64,000 nucleotides of DNA from Rhodothermia bacterium. Its GTDB lineage: Bacteria; Bacteroidota; Rhodothermia; Rhodothermales; UBA2364. Location: assembly GCA_017303715.1 (NCBI GenBank), contig JAFLBZ010000010.1, forward strand, positions 61,593 to 125,592, in the 5' to 3' direction. Position 1 is the stretch's first letter. Every line of letters begins with the position of its first letter. The position numbers and the translations under genes were made by a program. Below the pieces are notes generated by a model. That model did no database searches and had not been told where the DNA came from. It was given only the letters and a program-made list of their open reading frames with translations. Below are positions 35,646-44,814 of this stretch, piece after piece.

Positions 35646-36407
35646 TCATACTGAGGTCACTTGGGTTTCAAAGACGCAAACGCCACCAGCAAGTTGGACT
35701 TCCATGCCTTGAACACGGGAAATCGGGATTTCCCGCATGCCTTTCACCGCCTCCCAATGGTCTCCACCACCAAAAAACCGAATTTGCGTGCCATTTAGAG
35801 AATTACAATCCTCTATATGTAAAGTGGCGGCGCTAATTTGTGCCTGAATACGGAAAAGGCAATGCCTCCCCGAAATCTGTCCGTCATGTAAAACAAGGTT
35901 TGCAAATGCCGGATCTCGCCCCACCATCACCCCTTCTTCTGGTATTTCGATAGATTGATACACGTATTCGCCCTTCGTGCATTTTAAAATTACCTTATTT
36001 TTAAGGAAATTCGGAGCTTCGGGGATCAAATCGGGCGGTGTGAGCAAGGCATCAAGAACTTGAACGCCTGCTTTGGGAATGACTAAAGTAGGATCAATTT
36101 TGGCCAACCAGATGCCCTCTTCGGGTTGACGTGGTGATTCTTTCTGTATAGGGTTTTGGGGCAATGCCGGTGGCTCCATTACCGGTCGTGATGGCTCGAC
36201 TTCTTTATTGGAAAGCGCATCTCCCTTTTCCGATACGTTTCCTACTTGCGCTTGAGGTTTTTCTTGCCCTTCTAAGGCTTTTCCGCTACGTTCCTCGCGG
36301 ATATCTCCCGTATTGAGGAACAAACGTATTCCACGAATGGCAAATCCAACAACCGCCCCGCCTAAAATCATAACCCCTAAGGTGATCAGTTCTAACGTCA
36401 TATCCAT
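35646..36407 (-). CDS. Membrane-anchored FHA-domain protein
   Basis: A 253-residue protein with an N-terminal transmembrane helix (about 8-28), a low-complexity linker rich in Pro, Gln and charged residues, and a C-terminal FHA domain (about 150-250) with GRDPAFANLVLHDGQISGRHC (Gly-Arg, Ser and His of the phosphothreonine pocket) and DCNSLNGTQI. FHA domains bind phosphothreonine, so this should dock a phosphorylated partner at the membrane. It lies between the two PP2C genes. Confidence 0.88.
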   Translation of the reverse strand: MDMTLELITLGVMILGGAVVGFAIRGIRLFLNTGDIREERSGKALEGQEKPQAQVGNVSEKGDALSNKEVEPSRPVMEPPALPQNPIQKESPRQPEEGIWLAKIDPTLVIPKAGVQVLDALLTPPDLIPEAPNFLKNKVILKCTKGEYVYQSIEIPEEGVMVGRDPAFANLVLHDGQISGRHCLFRIQAQISAATLHIEDCNSLNGTQIRFFGGGDHWEAVKGMREIPISRVQGMEVQLAGGVCVFETQVTSV

Positions 36408-36437
36408 GGACGATTTGGTGAAGGCTTGTTAGGTAGG

Positions 36438-37169
36438 TCAGGCAACCATAACCGCAGTAGCGGTATAATTGTCATTTTCCCCTTTTACCCTTGCTAAAAT
36501 TCGGTCTTCCATCCACCTCAACCATTCCTCTGGCGAGACGCTTTTGGCCAAATCAGCCTGCATTTCGATTTCGTGAACATATTCCCAAAACCCATCGGTA
36601 CACATTAAAAAAGCATCGCCTGACTGGACGTCAAACCGTTCTGGCCGGATGGTGGGCCTCAAGTCATTCTGGTTGCCGAGCGAGCGCAAAATACGATTTC
36701 GGTCTTCATGTGTGCGGATGTCGGCCGGAGAAATGGAACCAGCATCTACCAAGGCTTGCGGCACACTGTGATCTAAGGTAAATTCTAGCAACCCACCGGC
36801 GCGAAAACAATATAGACGGGAGTCTCCAATGTGCGCCCATTGTACTTTTTGGCGATCTCCTACCATCATGACCAACGTCGTCCTCATTCTTTTTAGATGA
36901 TCTTCCGTTTCCTGCTTTTTGAGTATCGCCTCTTGCGCGGCCAAAATGCACATTGTAATAGTTTCTTGTGTAGGTTGTGGGGTTTGTGCAAAAGTTTCTA
37001 ATATTTTAAGGACGGCAGTTTCCGCCGCCACCTCGCCTCCTCCATGGCCGCCCAATCCGTCAGCAACAACCCAGCAGATACCATCAGGCGGCACTGTGGC
37101 AAATTGTGCAAAATCTTGGTTGACTTTTCGTCCTCCCGCATTTGTTATCGAGGCGGTTAAATATTTCAT
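36438..37169 (-). CDS. PP2C-family serine/threonine phosphatase
   Basis: A 243-residue soluble single-domain PP2C phosphatase of the PppA/Stp type. It has NQDF at 17-20, the metal Asp37 in WVVADGLGGHGGGEVAAE, IGDSRLYCFRAGG, MCTDGFWEYV and the last Asp in DNYTATAVMV. The domain is complete and of normal length. It should dephosphorylate targets of the kinase encoded two genes upstream. It lies 23 nt downstream of the vWA-FHA gene. Confidence 0.93.
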   Translation of the reverse strand: MKYLTASITNAGGRKVNQDFAQFATVPPDGICWVVADGLGGHGGGEVAAETAVLKILETFAQTPQPTQETITMCILAAQEAILKKQETEDHLKRMRTTLVMMVGDRQKVQWAHIGDSRLYCFRAGGLLEFTLDHSVPQALVDAGSISPADIRTHEDRNRILRSLGNQNDLRPTIRPERFDVQSGDAFLMCTDGFWEYVHEIEMQADLAKSVSPEEWLRWMEDRILARVKGENDNYTATAVMVA

Positions 37170-37192
37170 AAGGCTTTAGATTGATCAATTTA

Positions 37193-38635
37193 TTAAAAGT
37201 GTATCCGAAAAACCGTTTTCCCCACACGGATCACATCATCTGGATGTAAATGAAAGGATTTTTGGATCGAAACACCATTCACATAGGTCTTATTGGTAGA
37301 ACCTTCATCCGATATCAACATACCGCCATTGGGCATGGGCGTAAGGGAAAAATGTACGGTAGAAATACTTTTATCGGCAGCTAAAAACGGCAATTCCAGC
37401 GTAGAACGACCAAAGGTTTTAGACTCCGATAAGCTTATGACAGCTGCAGCCCCTTGTATCGGCCCTTCGATGACGGTGAAGGTAAGTACGACCGCGTGCA
37501 TGGGATCTATGGATGGTGGTATAGCGGGCGACATATTGGGCGCTATAGGAACCAAGTGGGTCAAGTCCGTATGCGGTGTTCGCGTATCTGGCTCCTTTGT
37601 GTACTGGTTTTTGCCCATCAGTTGAACCCAAAATACAAACAAAACCAACGAGATGATGACTGCAAAGCCCAAAATCCACCATTTAAACACTTCAAGATAG
37701 GCCGTCATTCTCATCAGCCAATTAGGCAAATCGGATTTCCGAAGTTGCGTCAATCGCACATCCAAACCATCGGATAACGTATTCTGACCTATTTGATACT
37801 GTAAATTTAGCCGAACCACTTGGCCATTGGGGGTACAGCCCGGACATAGAAAAATTCCTACTTTCCCCGACATGATGCGGTTTTTTATCACAGAAAGCGG
37901 CTCAACACCTCGCTCAACGTCTGTAGAAATAAAGTCGCCGCCAGAGAATTTCGCCAGTTCGGAGAGTTGCGTTAGCCCTTTAAGTGACCCACCCGATAAC
38001 CCCCAAATAAAAATCGGAATCCGATCAATAGCCAAAGACCGGATTAAGCCCTCGTGAGAAACGGCGGGCTTGGAGTCATCGCGCCCATCGGAAATCACAA
38101 CCAAAATTTGCCTTGCAGGTAAGCCTTCTTCTTTTTGTTGCCGAATTGCCAAAGATTGCTCTATTAATTGGTACAAATTGGCCGGATGGGGAAGCGGCAC
38201 AATCGCTTGAATTTGATCCGTTAGACGGTCACGATTGTTAGAAAACGATTTTGTCGTATCGCTCGAATCCCCCACAATCCACAACCGAAATCGGTCTTGC
38301 GAAGGAAGTACATTCACCCAACTCAGGAGTTCACTCCGAATGCGTTCGAGGTTCTTTGAAGCATTACGAATGTTGGGGTCTAAAATTACCGTAATCCCAA
38401 GTGGCACATTTTGTGCCGACTGTAAAGCCGTTGGGGTTAATTTTTGGTTGCCTAAACTGGCGAATACACGTCCTGAAGTAGCCGTTTGAGTATTGGTATC
38501 AAAAAAGACTTGTACTTCCGGCCAATCTACTATCGCCTGACGAATCCTAAATTCCGAGATTGGCTGTGCAGCTACCTGCCCCATCAAAAAGAGAAAAAGC
38601 CATATGGTCAAGACTTCTTTTCTCATTTCGCCCAC
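37193..38635 (-). CDS. vWA and FHA domain membrane protein
   Basis: A 480-residue protein: a signal or anchor helix (about 8-22), a von Willebrand A-like domain in the periplasm (about 78-235; ITVILDPNIR, then ILVVISDGRDDS), a transmembrane helix at about 317-340 and a C-terminal cytoplasmic FHA domain (about 400-475; FGRSTLELPFLAADKSIS, then DEGSTNKTYVNGV). The vWA metal site normally reads DxSxS; here it is D86-P-N-I-R, so metal binding may be lost. The topology lets an outside contact be relayed to a phosphothreonine reader. The gene overlaps the kinase gene by 13 nt. Confidence 0.88.
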   Translation of the reverse strand: MGEMRKEVLTIWLFLFLMGQVAAQPISEFRIRQAIVDWPEVQVFFDTNTQTATSGRVFASLGNQKLTPTALQSAQNVPLGITVILDPNIRNASKNLERIRSELLSWVNVLPSQDRFRLWIVGDSSDTTKSFSNNRDRLTDQIQAIVPLPHPANLYQLIEQSLAIRQQKEEGLPARQILVVISDGRDDSKPAVSHEGLIRSLAIDRIPIFIWGLSGGSLKGLTQLSELAKFSGGDFISTDVERGVEPLSVIKNRIMSGKVGIFLCPGCTPNGQVVRLNLQYQIGQNTLSDGLDVRLTQLRKSDLPNWLMRMTAYLEVFKWWILGFAVIISLVLFVFWVQLMGKNQYTKEPDTRTPHTDLTHLVPIAPNMSPAIPPSIDPMHAVVLTFTVIEGPIQGAAAVISLSESKTFGRSTLELPFLAADKSISTVHFSLTPMPNGGMLISDEGSTNKTYVNGVSIQKSFHLHPDDVIRVGKTVFRIHF

Positions 38636-39876
38636 AATACTGACTTACATGCACCGCACCACGCTTTCTGCGGCCTTGGCGTACCCGGTACTTTGTTTAT
38701 GTTGCTACAGTTTGAGCAAGTCACGTATAAATAAGGTCTTGGGAGTAATACCTCGCCGCATTGCCCACAGCATACTTGGTCTATAACCGCCCCTTCTGGG
38801 AGACGATTTACCGACTCACATCCGGGACACGTCATAAGCCGACCCGGAGCACCGTCTGTGCTTTTGGGAGTATGGTTGGATGATGCGTTTTCTTGTTTAT
38901 CTTCCAGAAGATCAAATAATTGATCCAGCATTTCCTGTGCCGTTTGCGGACGTTCTTCTGCTTTTAAGGCCATTGCACGCAACACCACCCTATTAAACGC
39001 CTCGGACAAACCCGATTGCCAAGACTTGGGGGGTACGATGGTTTCTTGCCCCACGCGGCTGGTTGCTTCCGTAGGTACGCGCCCCGTTGTTAGGTAATAA
39101 AGGGTAGCACCAACGGCATAAATATCAGAGTAAGGCCCTTGTCTTGCATTGCTTGCATATTGCTCGATGGGCGCAAAACCCGGCGTTAGGACCATCGTCA
39201 TGTTTTGGCTTTTCGCTCCAACGGCAGCACGCGCCGCGCCAAAATCAAGGAGCAATGGCCTATTCCCGCCGGCCAAATAGACGTTTTCCGGCTTAATGTC
39301 TCGGTGCAAAATCCCGTTTTGGTGTACAGTCCTTAACCCATCCAAAACAGGAATCATCAACTTAATGGCCTCTTTTTCCGCAAAAACACCTCTTTTGGAC
39401 ATAACTTCACTTAGGTTAAACCCGTCGTAGTAATCCATCACCAAATAGGCCGTACCATTCGCTTCAAAATAATTGCGCACCCGAACAACATTCGTATGGT
39501 CAAAACGGGCCAATGTTCGGGCTTCTTTCAGAAATCCCACAAGCCCCTCACGAAAAACAGATTCATTTGCGGGAGAGTCTGCCACTACATTCCGACGATC
39601 ATGCGCACGCAACACCAAATGTGGTGGGAAAAATTCTTTTATGGCCAATTTGAGGTTTAAATGTTGGTCGTAACCCAGGTAGGTAATCCCAAATCCACCC
39701 GGCTTACCCAAAATCCTTCCCAAAACATATTGACCTTGTAATAACGTCCAATAGGGCAGTCGCGAATGACTGTCCTGTACCCGCTCGTCAAACCCACAAA
39801 GCGGGCAAACGGCGGCAGTGCCTTTGGGGGTAAAACAACCCGGACATAAACCTGCTACGGGAACGTCAACCATCAT
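38623..39876 (-). CDS. Hanks-type Ser/Thr protein kinase with zinc ribbons
   Basis: A 417-residue kinase with no transmembrane helix. A zinc ribbon (C11, C14, C24, C27) precedes the kinase domain (about 48-325): glycine loop LGKPGGFGITYLG, Lys80 in LAIKEF, catalytic HRDIKPEN with D193, DFG at 211-213, and TPGFAPIEQY in the activation segment. All catalytic residues are present. Two further zinc-ribbon-like CxxC sets follow (C350/C353 with C370/C373, then C387/C390 with C407/C410). It is the only kinase in an operon with four FHA readers and two PP2C erasers and should be the writer of that circuit. Confidence 0.94.
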   Translation of the reverse strand: MMVDVPVAGLCPGCFTPKGTAAVCPLCGFDERVQDSHSRLPYWTLLQGQYVLGRILGKPGGFGITYLGYDQHLNLKLAIKEFFPPHLVLRAHDRRNVVADSPANESVFREGLVGFLKEARTLARFDHTNVVRVRNYFEANGTAYLVMDYYDGFNLSEVMSKRGVFAEKEAIKLMIPVLDGLRTVHQNGILHRDIKPENVYLAGGNRPLLLDFGAARAAVGAKSQNMTMVLTPGFAPIEQYASNARQGPYSDIYAVGATLYYLTTGRVPTEATSRVGQETIVPPKSWQSGLSEAFNRVVLRAMALKAEERPQTAQEMLDQLFDLLEDKQENASSNHTPKSTDGAPGRLMTCPGCESVNRLPEGAVIDQVCCGQCGEVLLPRPYLYVTCSNCSNINKVPGTPRPQKAWCGACKSVLWAK

Positions 39877-40315
39877 TTAACGTGTTTGCCTCTGGCATTG
39901 AACAATTTGGACATGTTTCGCCTTTCGGCTTTAGGTAAAAACAAGCTTTACAAACCGACAGAACGCCTTTTAGTTGTGTCGGATTATATCCTTCGCGCAA
40001 CAACTCGGAAGGATGACTATAATTTGCGGGATCAAACGTTGGGTTTTTAAGCCAGAGTGCCTTGAGCATATCGTTCACCTCCCAAACAATATCTCCAAAC
40101 TGCACCGAGTCTCCGGGCAAAACCAACTCATGGGTAATTTTAACCGGACTCCCTTTCAAAAAAACCTTGGTTCCATTTGCACTATGGCAATCAGTGAGCA
40201 ACAAACGCCCCCCTTCTAAAAGGGTTAATGTGGCATGGAGTCGGCTCACGGTGGCATCCGCCAAAACAATGTCGCACGAACTTCCCCTACCAATGGTAAA
40301 TCGTCGTTCCCTCAT
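39866..40315 (-). CDS. FHA-domain protein with C-terminal zinc ribbon
   Basis: From the ATG at 40315 (the frame runs on to 40468 inside the upstream gene without FHA-like sequence) the product is 149 residues. The FHA domain (about 1-85) shows FTIGRGSSCDIVLADATVSR and HATL, then DCHSANGTKVF. After a linker a zinc ribbon closes the protein (CKACFYLKPKGETCPNC). It overlaps the start of the kinase gene by 11 nt, so it is translationally coupled to it and likely binds the autophosphorylated kinase. Confidence 0.88.
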   Translation of the reverse strand: MRERRFTIGRGSSCDIVLADATVSRLHATLTLLEGGRLLLTDCHSANGTKVFLKGSPVKITHELVLPGDSVQFGDIVWEVNDMLKALWLKNPTFDPANYSHPSELLREGYNPTQLKGVLSVCKACFYLKPKGETCPNCSMPEANTLNDG

Positions 40316-40337
40316 GTTGTTTAACCTATAAAGCCGT

Positions 40338-40997
40338 TTATCCTGTGAAGCCTGCTTGCGATTCGTCCAATTCTTCCCACATAAAATCTGGTCCACAAAG
40401 TGGAACAAACCGCAATTTCGTCCGACCGATTTCAATCTCATCAAACATCTGCAACTCTTTGGGCGCATCCAAATCTTCGTCGTTCACATAAACCATGCCT
40501 GCACTTTCTCCGGGCTGTATCTTAAAAGAGCGCTTTTTCGGATTAAACGTTAGAATGGCATGTTTCTCCCGCGAAATCGCCTCGTCAGACTCAATACAGA
40601 TGTGCTGACTTTTGGACCTCCCGATGAAATTCCGTTCTGGTCGGATGCGGTAGTCTCGGCCACGATCTGGCCCAGCGATACAAACAAGCCAGCCCACCAC
40701 AGGCTCAATCCCGACTTTTTGGCCTTGGTAAAGCGCAACCGTTCTTCCGGGCTGTTGCAGTCCCACGGGTGGCGTAACTGGAATTGGAGGTGGAGCAGGT
40801 GTAACGGGAAGATTTGGATTGCTCCCCATTCTGCGGGTTCCCCCAACATCTCCTAAAGGCACGGGAGGCGTTACGGCAGCCATAGGTGAAGGATTAGGCC
40901 GCGTAAAATTTGGGCCAAGATCGAGATCAACTCCACATGCGGGGCACGTAGAATGTTTGGTTGGGTCGTAATAATGACCATTTGCACAACGCTGCAT
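40338..40997 (-). CDS. FHA-domain protein with N-terminal zinc ribbon
   Basis: A 219-residue protein. The N-terminus is a zinc ribbon (CANGHYYDPTKHSTCPACG), followed by a Pro-rich linker (about 35-85). The FHA domain (about 105-205) has YRIRPERNFIGRSKSQHICI and ISREKHAILTF, with the Arg, Ser and His of the phosphopeptide site. It is the first gene of the operon that runs left to 29320; the promoter should lie in 40998-41075, before the terminator of the upstream gene. Confidence 0.87.
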   Translation of the reverse strand: MQRCANGHYYDPTKHSTCPACGVDLDLGPNFTRPNPSPMAAVTPPVPLGDVGGTRRMGSNPNLPVTPAPPPIPVTPPVGLQQPGRTVALYQGQKVGIEPVVGWLVCIAGPDRGRDYRIRPERNFIGRSKSQHICIESDEAISREKHAILTFNPKKRSFKIQPGESAGMVYVNDEDLDAPKELQMFDEIEIGRTKLRFVPLCGPDFMWEELDESQAGFTG

Positions 40998-41076
40998 GGT
41001 AAATAAGGCTAAAAATCTTGAACACTAAGGAGGGCATTTGCTCACCACCTACAACTTTTTGGTAGATGTATAATAC

Positions 41077-41117
41077 AAAAAAACCTGTGACATTTTTATT
41101 GGGTACACAGGCTTTTT
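41077..41117 (-). terminator. Intrinsic terminator after the endonuclease gene
   Basis: CACAGG and CCTGTG (41106-41111 and 41084-41089) form a 6-bp stem around a 16-nt loop. On the minus strand it is followed by seven T (41083-41077); on the plus strand it is followed by five T. It should end the endonuclease transcript and separate it from the kinase/FHA operon. Confidence 0.7.
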
Positions 41118-41148
41118 CGAGCAATTATGAAGAAGGTTTCAGATTCCT

Positions 41149-43368
41149 TTAATTCACAACCGTTATTAACTTGGTGAACCGGACTTGACCATTATCCGCT
41201 TGAAGGACATACCGGCCAGAAGGTATTTCCGCCGTATTCATCGTACTTTGATAGTTTCCTTTCATTTGCATTCCTTCTTCCACCTCCACAACTTTTCTAC
41301 CCAAGACATCATATAAGGCAAAGCGAACTTGCGCAGGCTCGGACAAGTGGTAGGCAATGTGTACAAATCGGTTTGCAGGATTTGGATAGGTCTCCGAAAG
41401 TGTAAAGGCTCGGCTTGTTAGCGGTGCGCCTTCTTCCTCATGGGCAGTCGCCAAGTTTAAAATACGCCCCATAATGGTAGGATCCAAAATGATTGGATTC
41501 GGCATATAACATTGGAATGCGGCAACGCGAAGGGAACGATCATACTCCATTTCATCCACGGGATCCATGTCCATCCATTTGATTATGGCGTCTCGGCTAT
41601 TGTTGAAAAACGTGGAGGCCGCCGCCGGATACATGGTATAAAAATAAAATGCAGCCCGCGATACATCTCCCCTAACGGCTTTGCGCGGCTCCCATTCCGA
41701 GTCATACCGCTGGCTCCATAAGTCGGGATTGGCGGGTACGGCTGATTGCGAGGCCGTCCCTTGATACCACGAAGAGGCCACATCTGGCAATTCCGCAAAG
41801 GGGTAATTGCTTCGTGCCGAGTTAACCCCGCTAAGCGTTGGGCGCAAATGGTGCATATCACTCCTCATCGGTTCGTTATCCGCCCCCATACTTTGTGGCC
41901 AAATGTGTTCAGCATTCATCCCTCCACCCGTTACTACGGTGTTTCCATTGGTTCCAAAAGGCACATTCAGACAATAGTTATCATAAAACCCGCAGACTTT
42001 TTGATTAAATGGATCCACAAAACGATACATCAACGACCGAGCGGTATCATACGAAATACCATCATTGGGGCAGGCAAAAGCATCCCTTACCGAGAGTTTA
42101 AGGGTCTCGCCATAGGATCCCGCAAAAAGCTTCTGGGTTGGTATCGGCGCATCTTTGATCCACAAGGTGAAATTGTTAGGCGTTTGAATCGTCGCTTCTG
42201 TTGCGTTTAACGACATATTGACATATTCAACGCCCTCCGAATTGTCCCCGTCTTGGACAAGGCTTATCGGGAGCTGAATGGTTCCAGCAGTTCCCGCAGG
42301 GATTGACAAACTTCCTACGGTGTAGTCCACACCTTGCGTAGCCGTGCCCTGATTCACCGTAAACGTCACGTTAAAGGCCAATGTACCCGCCGATACAATC
42401 TCTATCGGGATGGTCGTTTGTCCATCTGCTTCTTGAAAAATATGGCTCATCTTTTGGTCATTCATGTACAAACCAAAAGGATCGCGCAACCGAATGACCG
42501 CTTTTGTCCCTAAAGTAACGGTTTGGAAGGAACCAGAAACAACCGCAGACCGGTTTCCATTTCCGCAATCCGATTGCAATTGGTATTGATACAAGGTTCC
42601 AGATGAAAGGGTTGTCCATGAAACTTGTGTAGAAGTCGTGGTTTGCTGGGTATAGGTAGGCGTGCTACTTGCTTTAAACCCAACTATATAGCCACTTGTG
42701 GCTTCCGCAACCACGCCCCAAGACAGTGTTGCGCCACTCGCGGTCACGTTGTTTACCTGAACATTGGGGGGAATAGGGCAAGTCGGATTTACAGAACCAT
42801 TACATCCTGTAACGGTGTGGCTCCCCAAGCCATCGAATGTGTTTTGAGGGAAGCTCTCCCACTCTATTGATGGATCAAAGGCGTCATCGGGATTCGGGTC
42901 TCCCATACAAATCCCGGACTTGCGGCGGAGGGTCTGCTCCGAGGTACTTACGCCATTGCTGCTCCAATTAACCCCCGGATCAAATCCTTTTTGGCCGAAG
43001 GAATCTATCACAAAGCCATTTTTTTTCAGAACAATGGCGTCATCACCATTATAAAAGGTGATATCGCTTGTAAACGTTACATAAGGTTGGTTTACAAAAC
43101 TGGCGCCCGGATTTGAAATGACAATAGCAGCATTGTTTGACAACATCCCAGAAAGGGCTAAACTGTAGTTTGCAGATGTGGCATAGGTTTCCACCACGTA
43201 CATGCTTAGATCTACTGCAACACCTGTGCCATTATAGATCTCTATGGCCTTATTATTGCTCGTACCTTCTACATATTCCGATATAAAAAGATCACTTGTC
43301 TGTGCAAATATCGAAAGTGGTAAACAGAGCAAACAAAGACCTATAAAGGTTAGTCTATTTTTCATCAT
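41149..43368 (-). CDS. Secreted endonuclease I with lamin-tail and T9SS domains
   Basis: From the ATG at 43368 (the frame extends to 43473) the product is 739 residues with a signal peptide (LTFIGLCLLCLPLSIFAQ). Domains in order: lamin-tail domain (about 25-150; LFISEYVEGTSNNKAIEIYN), a fibronectin III-like domain (about 200-285), a Calx-beta-like region (about 300-410), an endonuclease I (EndA/NucM) His-Me finger nuclease (about 425-620) with AEHIWPQSMG and DMHHLRPTLSGVNSAR, and a T9SS type A sorting domain (about 655-739; YPNPANRFVHI ... SGRYVLQ). It is a surface or released DNase/RNase, perhaps for nutrient scavenging or defence against extracellular DNA. It is monocistronic. Confidence 0.9.
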   Translation of the reverse strand: MMKNRLTFIGLCLLCLPLSIFAQTSDLFISEYVEGTSNNKAIEIYNGTGVAVDLSMYVVETYATSANYSLALSGMLSNNAAIVISNPGASFVNQPYVTFTSDITFYNGDDAIVLKKNGFVIDSFGQKGFDPGVNWSSNGVSTSEQTLRRKSGICMGDPNPDDAFDPSIEWESFPQNTFDGLGSHTVTGCNGSVNPTCPIPPNVQVNNVTASGATLSWGVVAEATSGYIVGFKASSTPTYTQQTTTSTQVSWTTLSSGTLYQYQLQSDCGNGNRSAVVSGSFQTVTLGTKAVIRLRDPFGLYMNDQKMSHIFQEADGQTTIPIEIVSAGTLAFNVTFTVNQGTATQGVDYTVGSLSIPAGTAGTIQLPISLVQDGDNSEGVEYVNMSLNATEATIQTPNNFTLWIKDAPIPTQKLFAGSYGETLKLSVRDAFACPNDGISYDTARSLMYRFVDPFNQKVCGFYDNYCLNVPFGTNGNTVVTGGGMNAEHIWPQSMGADNEPMRSDMHHLRPTLSGVNSARSNYPFAELPDVASSWYQGTASQSAVPANPDLWSQRYDSEWEPRKAVRGDVSRAAFYFYTMYPAAASTFFNNSRDAIIKWMDMDPVDEMEYDRSLRVAAFQCYMPNPIILDPTIMGRILNLATAHEEEGAPLTSRAFTLSETYPNPANRFVHIAYHLSEPAQVRFALYDVLGRKVVEVEEGMQMKGNYQSTMNTAEIPSGRYVLQADNGQVRFTKLITVVN

Positions 43369-43624
43369 TAATCTTCTTTTTTGTGGGTTAATATTTTCCA
43401 GAATTTTGGGAAGAATCTTAAATATATAAACGTTCATAAGACCAAATTGATGAATTATCGTATCGTCCCCCATAAATGGATTCCTTTAACAGTCTGTTAA
43501 TGTTTGGGTGGCGGCTGAGCTAATTCATAGCTGTCGAACTTATTAGACTTGTTGCATTGGGATAAGTACAATGTTTACATTAGTTTAAGCGTGTATTCCC
43601 CTTAATATTAACCTATATAAAACG

Positions 43625-44297
43625 ATGAAGGATTTTTCGATATATTCAAATGTCAAAACAGATCGTGACTTCTTAGCGTCAACAGGTGTAAATAAGACAG
43701 ATTTTCTAATGCTTCTTTGTGAATTTGAGCAAATAGAATCTCAAATCAGGACTTCATTTCCGTCTTGCACAAAGGCTGAACACGATACAACATTACCTTC
43801 CGTTCAGATTTTGGATAGCCCTGAAATACGTTTATTTTTTGTTTTATTTTACCTCAAAAACGATCCAACATGGGATTTAATGGGCTTATTTTTTTTGATT
43901 ACTAAGGCAAGTATTAGCGCTTGAAGGGGTGCTTCCGGCACGAGATGCGGAAGGATTAGCCTTAAAGATGGAAGAAGTCCTTCTAATTGGTGTCACAGAG
44001 CGTCCTATAGAACGACCTAAAGTATTGGAAAAACAAAAAGAACATTATTCTGGTAAAAAAAACACACACGATAAAGACCTTGATGATTAAAAACGTCCAT
44101 AAATAGAAAATCGGAAGAAGAGTTCTGCAAGAATCACAATCGAGCATGTAATTGGCTTTTTAAAACGATTCCGAGTATTGTCTGAAAAACTTAGACGTAT
44201 GAAAAGAGAGACTGCTGAAATGATACTGGAAATTTGTGCAGGATTATGCAATTTAAAGCTCAAAAATTCAAAACATAAATTTTGCACCCAAACTTAA
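43625..44297 (+). pseudogene. Broken IS5-type transposase
   Basis: The first 99 codons (43625-43924) give an N-terminal transposase helix-turn-helix region (FLASTGVNKTDFLMLLCEFE) ending after a frameshift. Another frame continues with ALEGVLPARDAEGLALKMEE and GVTERPIERPKVLEKQKEHY then SGKKNTHDKDL, the first Asp-type region of IS5-like DDE_4 enzymes. After a deletion and another shift comes RITIEHVIGFLKRFRVLSEK and the conserved end AGLCNLKL. Several frame changes and missing core sequence show it is dead. Confidence 0.8.
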
Positions 44298-44331
44298 TTC
44301 CTCCTAAACTCAATAAAAACAAGCGCAACAA

Positions 44332-44421
44332 GTCTATTCTGCTTTTGGGGATGCAAGTAAGTTGCCTTCTGGCGTGTATTTTGCACAATTGATGGTGGGT
44401 GACACCTACGTATTTTCCTAA
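44332..44421 (+). pseudogene. T9SS sorting-domain relic 1
   Basis: One frame reads FGDASKLPSGVYFAQLMVGD and stops at 44419-44421. This is the LPSGVYF signature of a type A sorting domain. No upstream part of the protein survives between it and the IS5 relic, so it is the tail of a destroyed exported protein. Confidence 0.5.
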
Positions 44422-44426
44422 ATTGT

Positions 44427-44673
44427 CACAACAAAAGATGTTTTCATCTGGCTTATCAACCTCCCTATACCCCTGAATCCAGTACAACCGAGTTGCTCTG
44501 GGCTTACTTCAAAAAGACACTCTCTCAGAACACGGCCTATAAAACGCTGGCGGAACTTGAGGAGCGACTCATTAGAGAGCTTGATGCTATCGGTAATAAC
44601 CAAAACCTCATTAAATCATTCTTTCGAAAAAAACGGTAGAAATTATTATAGGTTAAGGAGTGACTCAATAATA
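44427..44673 (+). pseudogene. IS630-type transposase relic, 3' end, copy 2
   Basis: This is the best preserved of three copies. One frame reads ELLWAYFKKTLSQNTAYKTL, an acidic helix, then NQNLIKSFFRKK and a stop, the C-terminus of an IS630-type transposase. A frame change just before (PPYTPE versus KDVFIWLINL) shows decay. The upstream two-thirds of the gene is missing. Confidence 0.75.
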
Positions 44674-44814
44674 CCGATAATTTTAATCAACAATCCACAA
44701 TTAAGAATATCAGGAATGGGTAGCTTTATAGTTCTTAAGATTGGGTTCTCAGATGGATTATTCAGACAATTTCTTCTCTAATTCATCGCAACCCTAAATT
44801 GCAAAAAAAATCCA

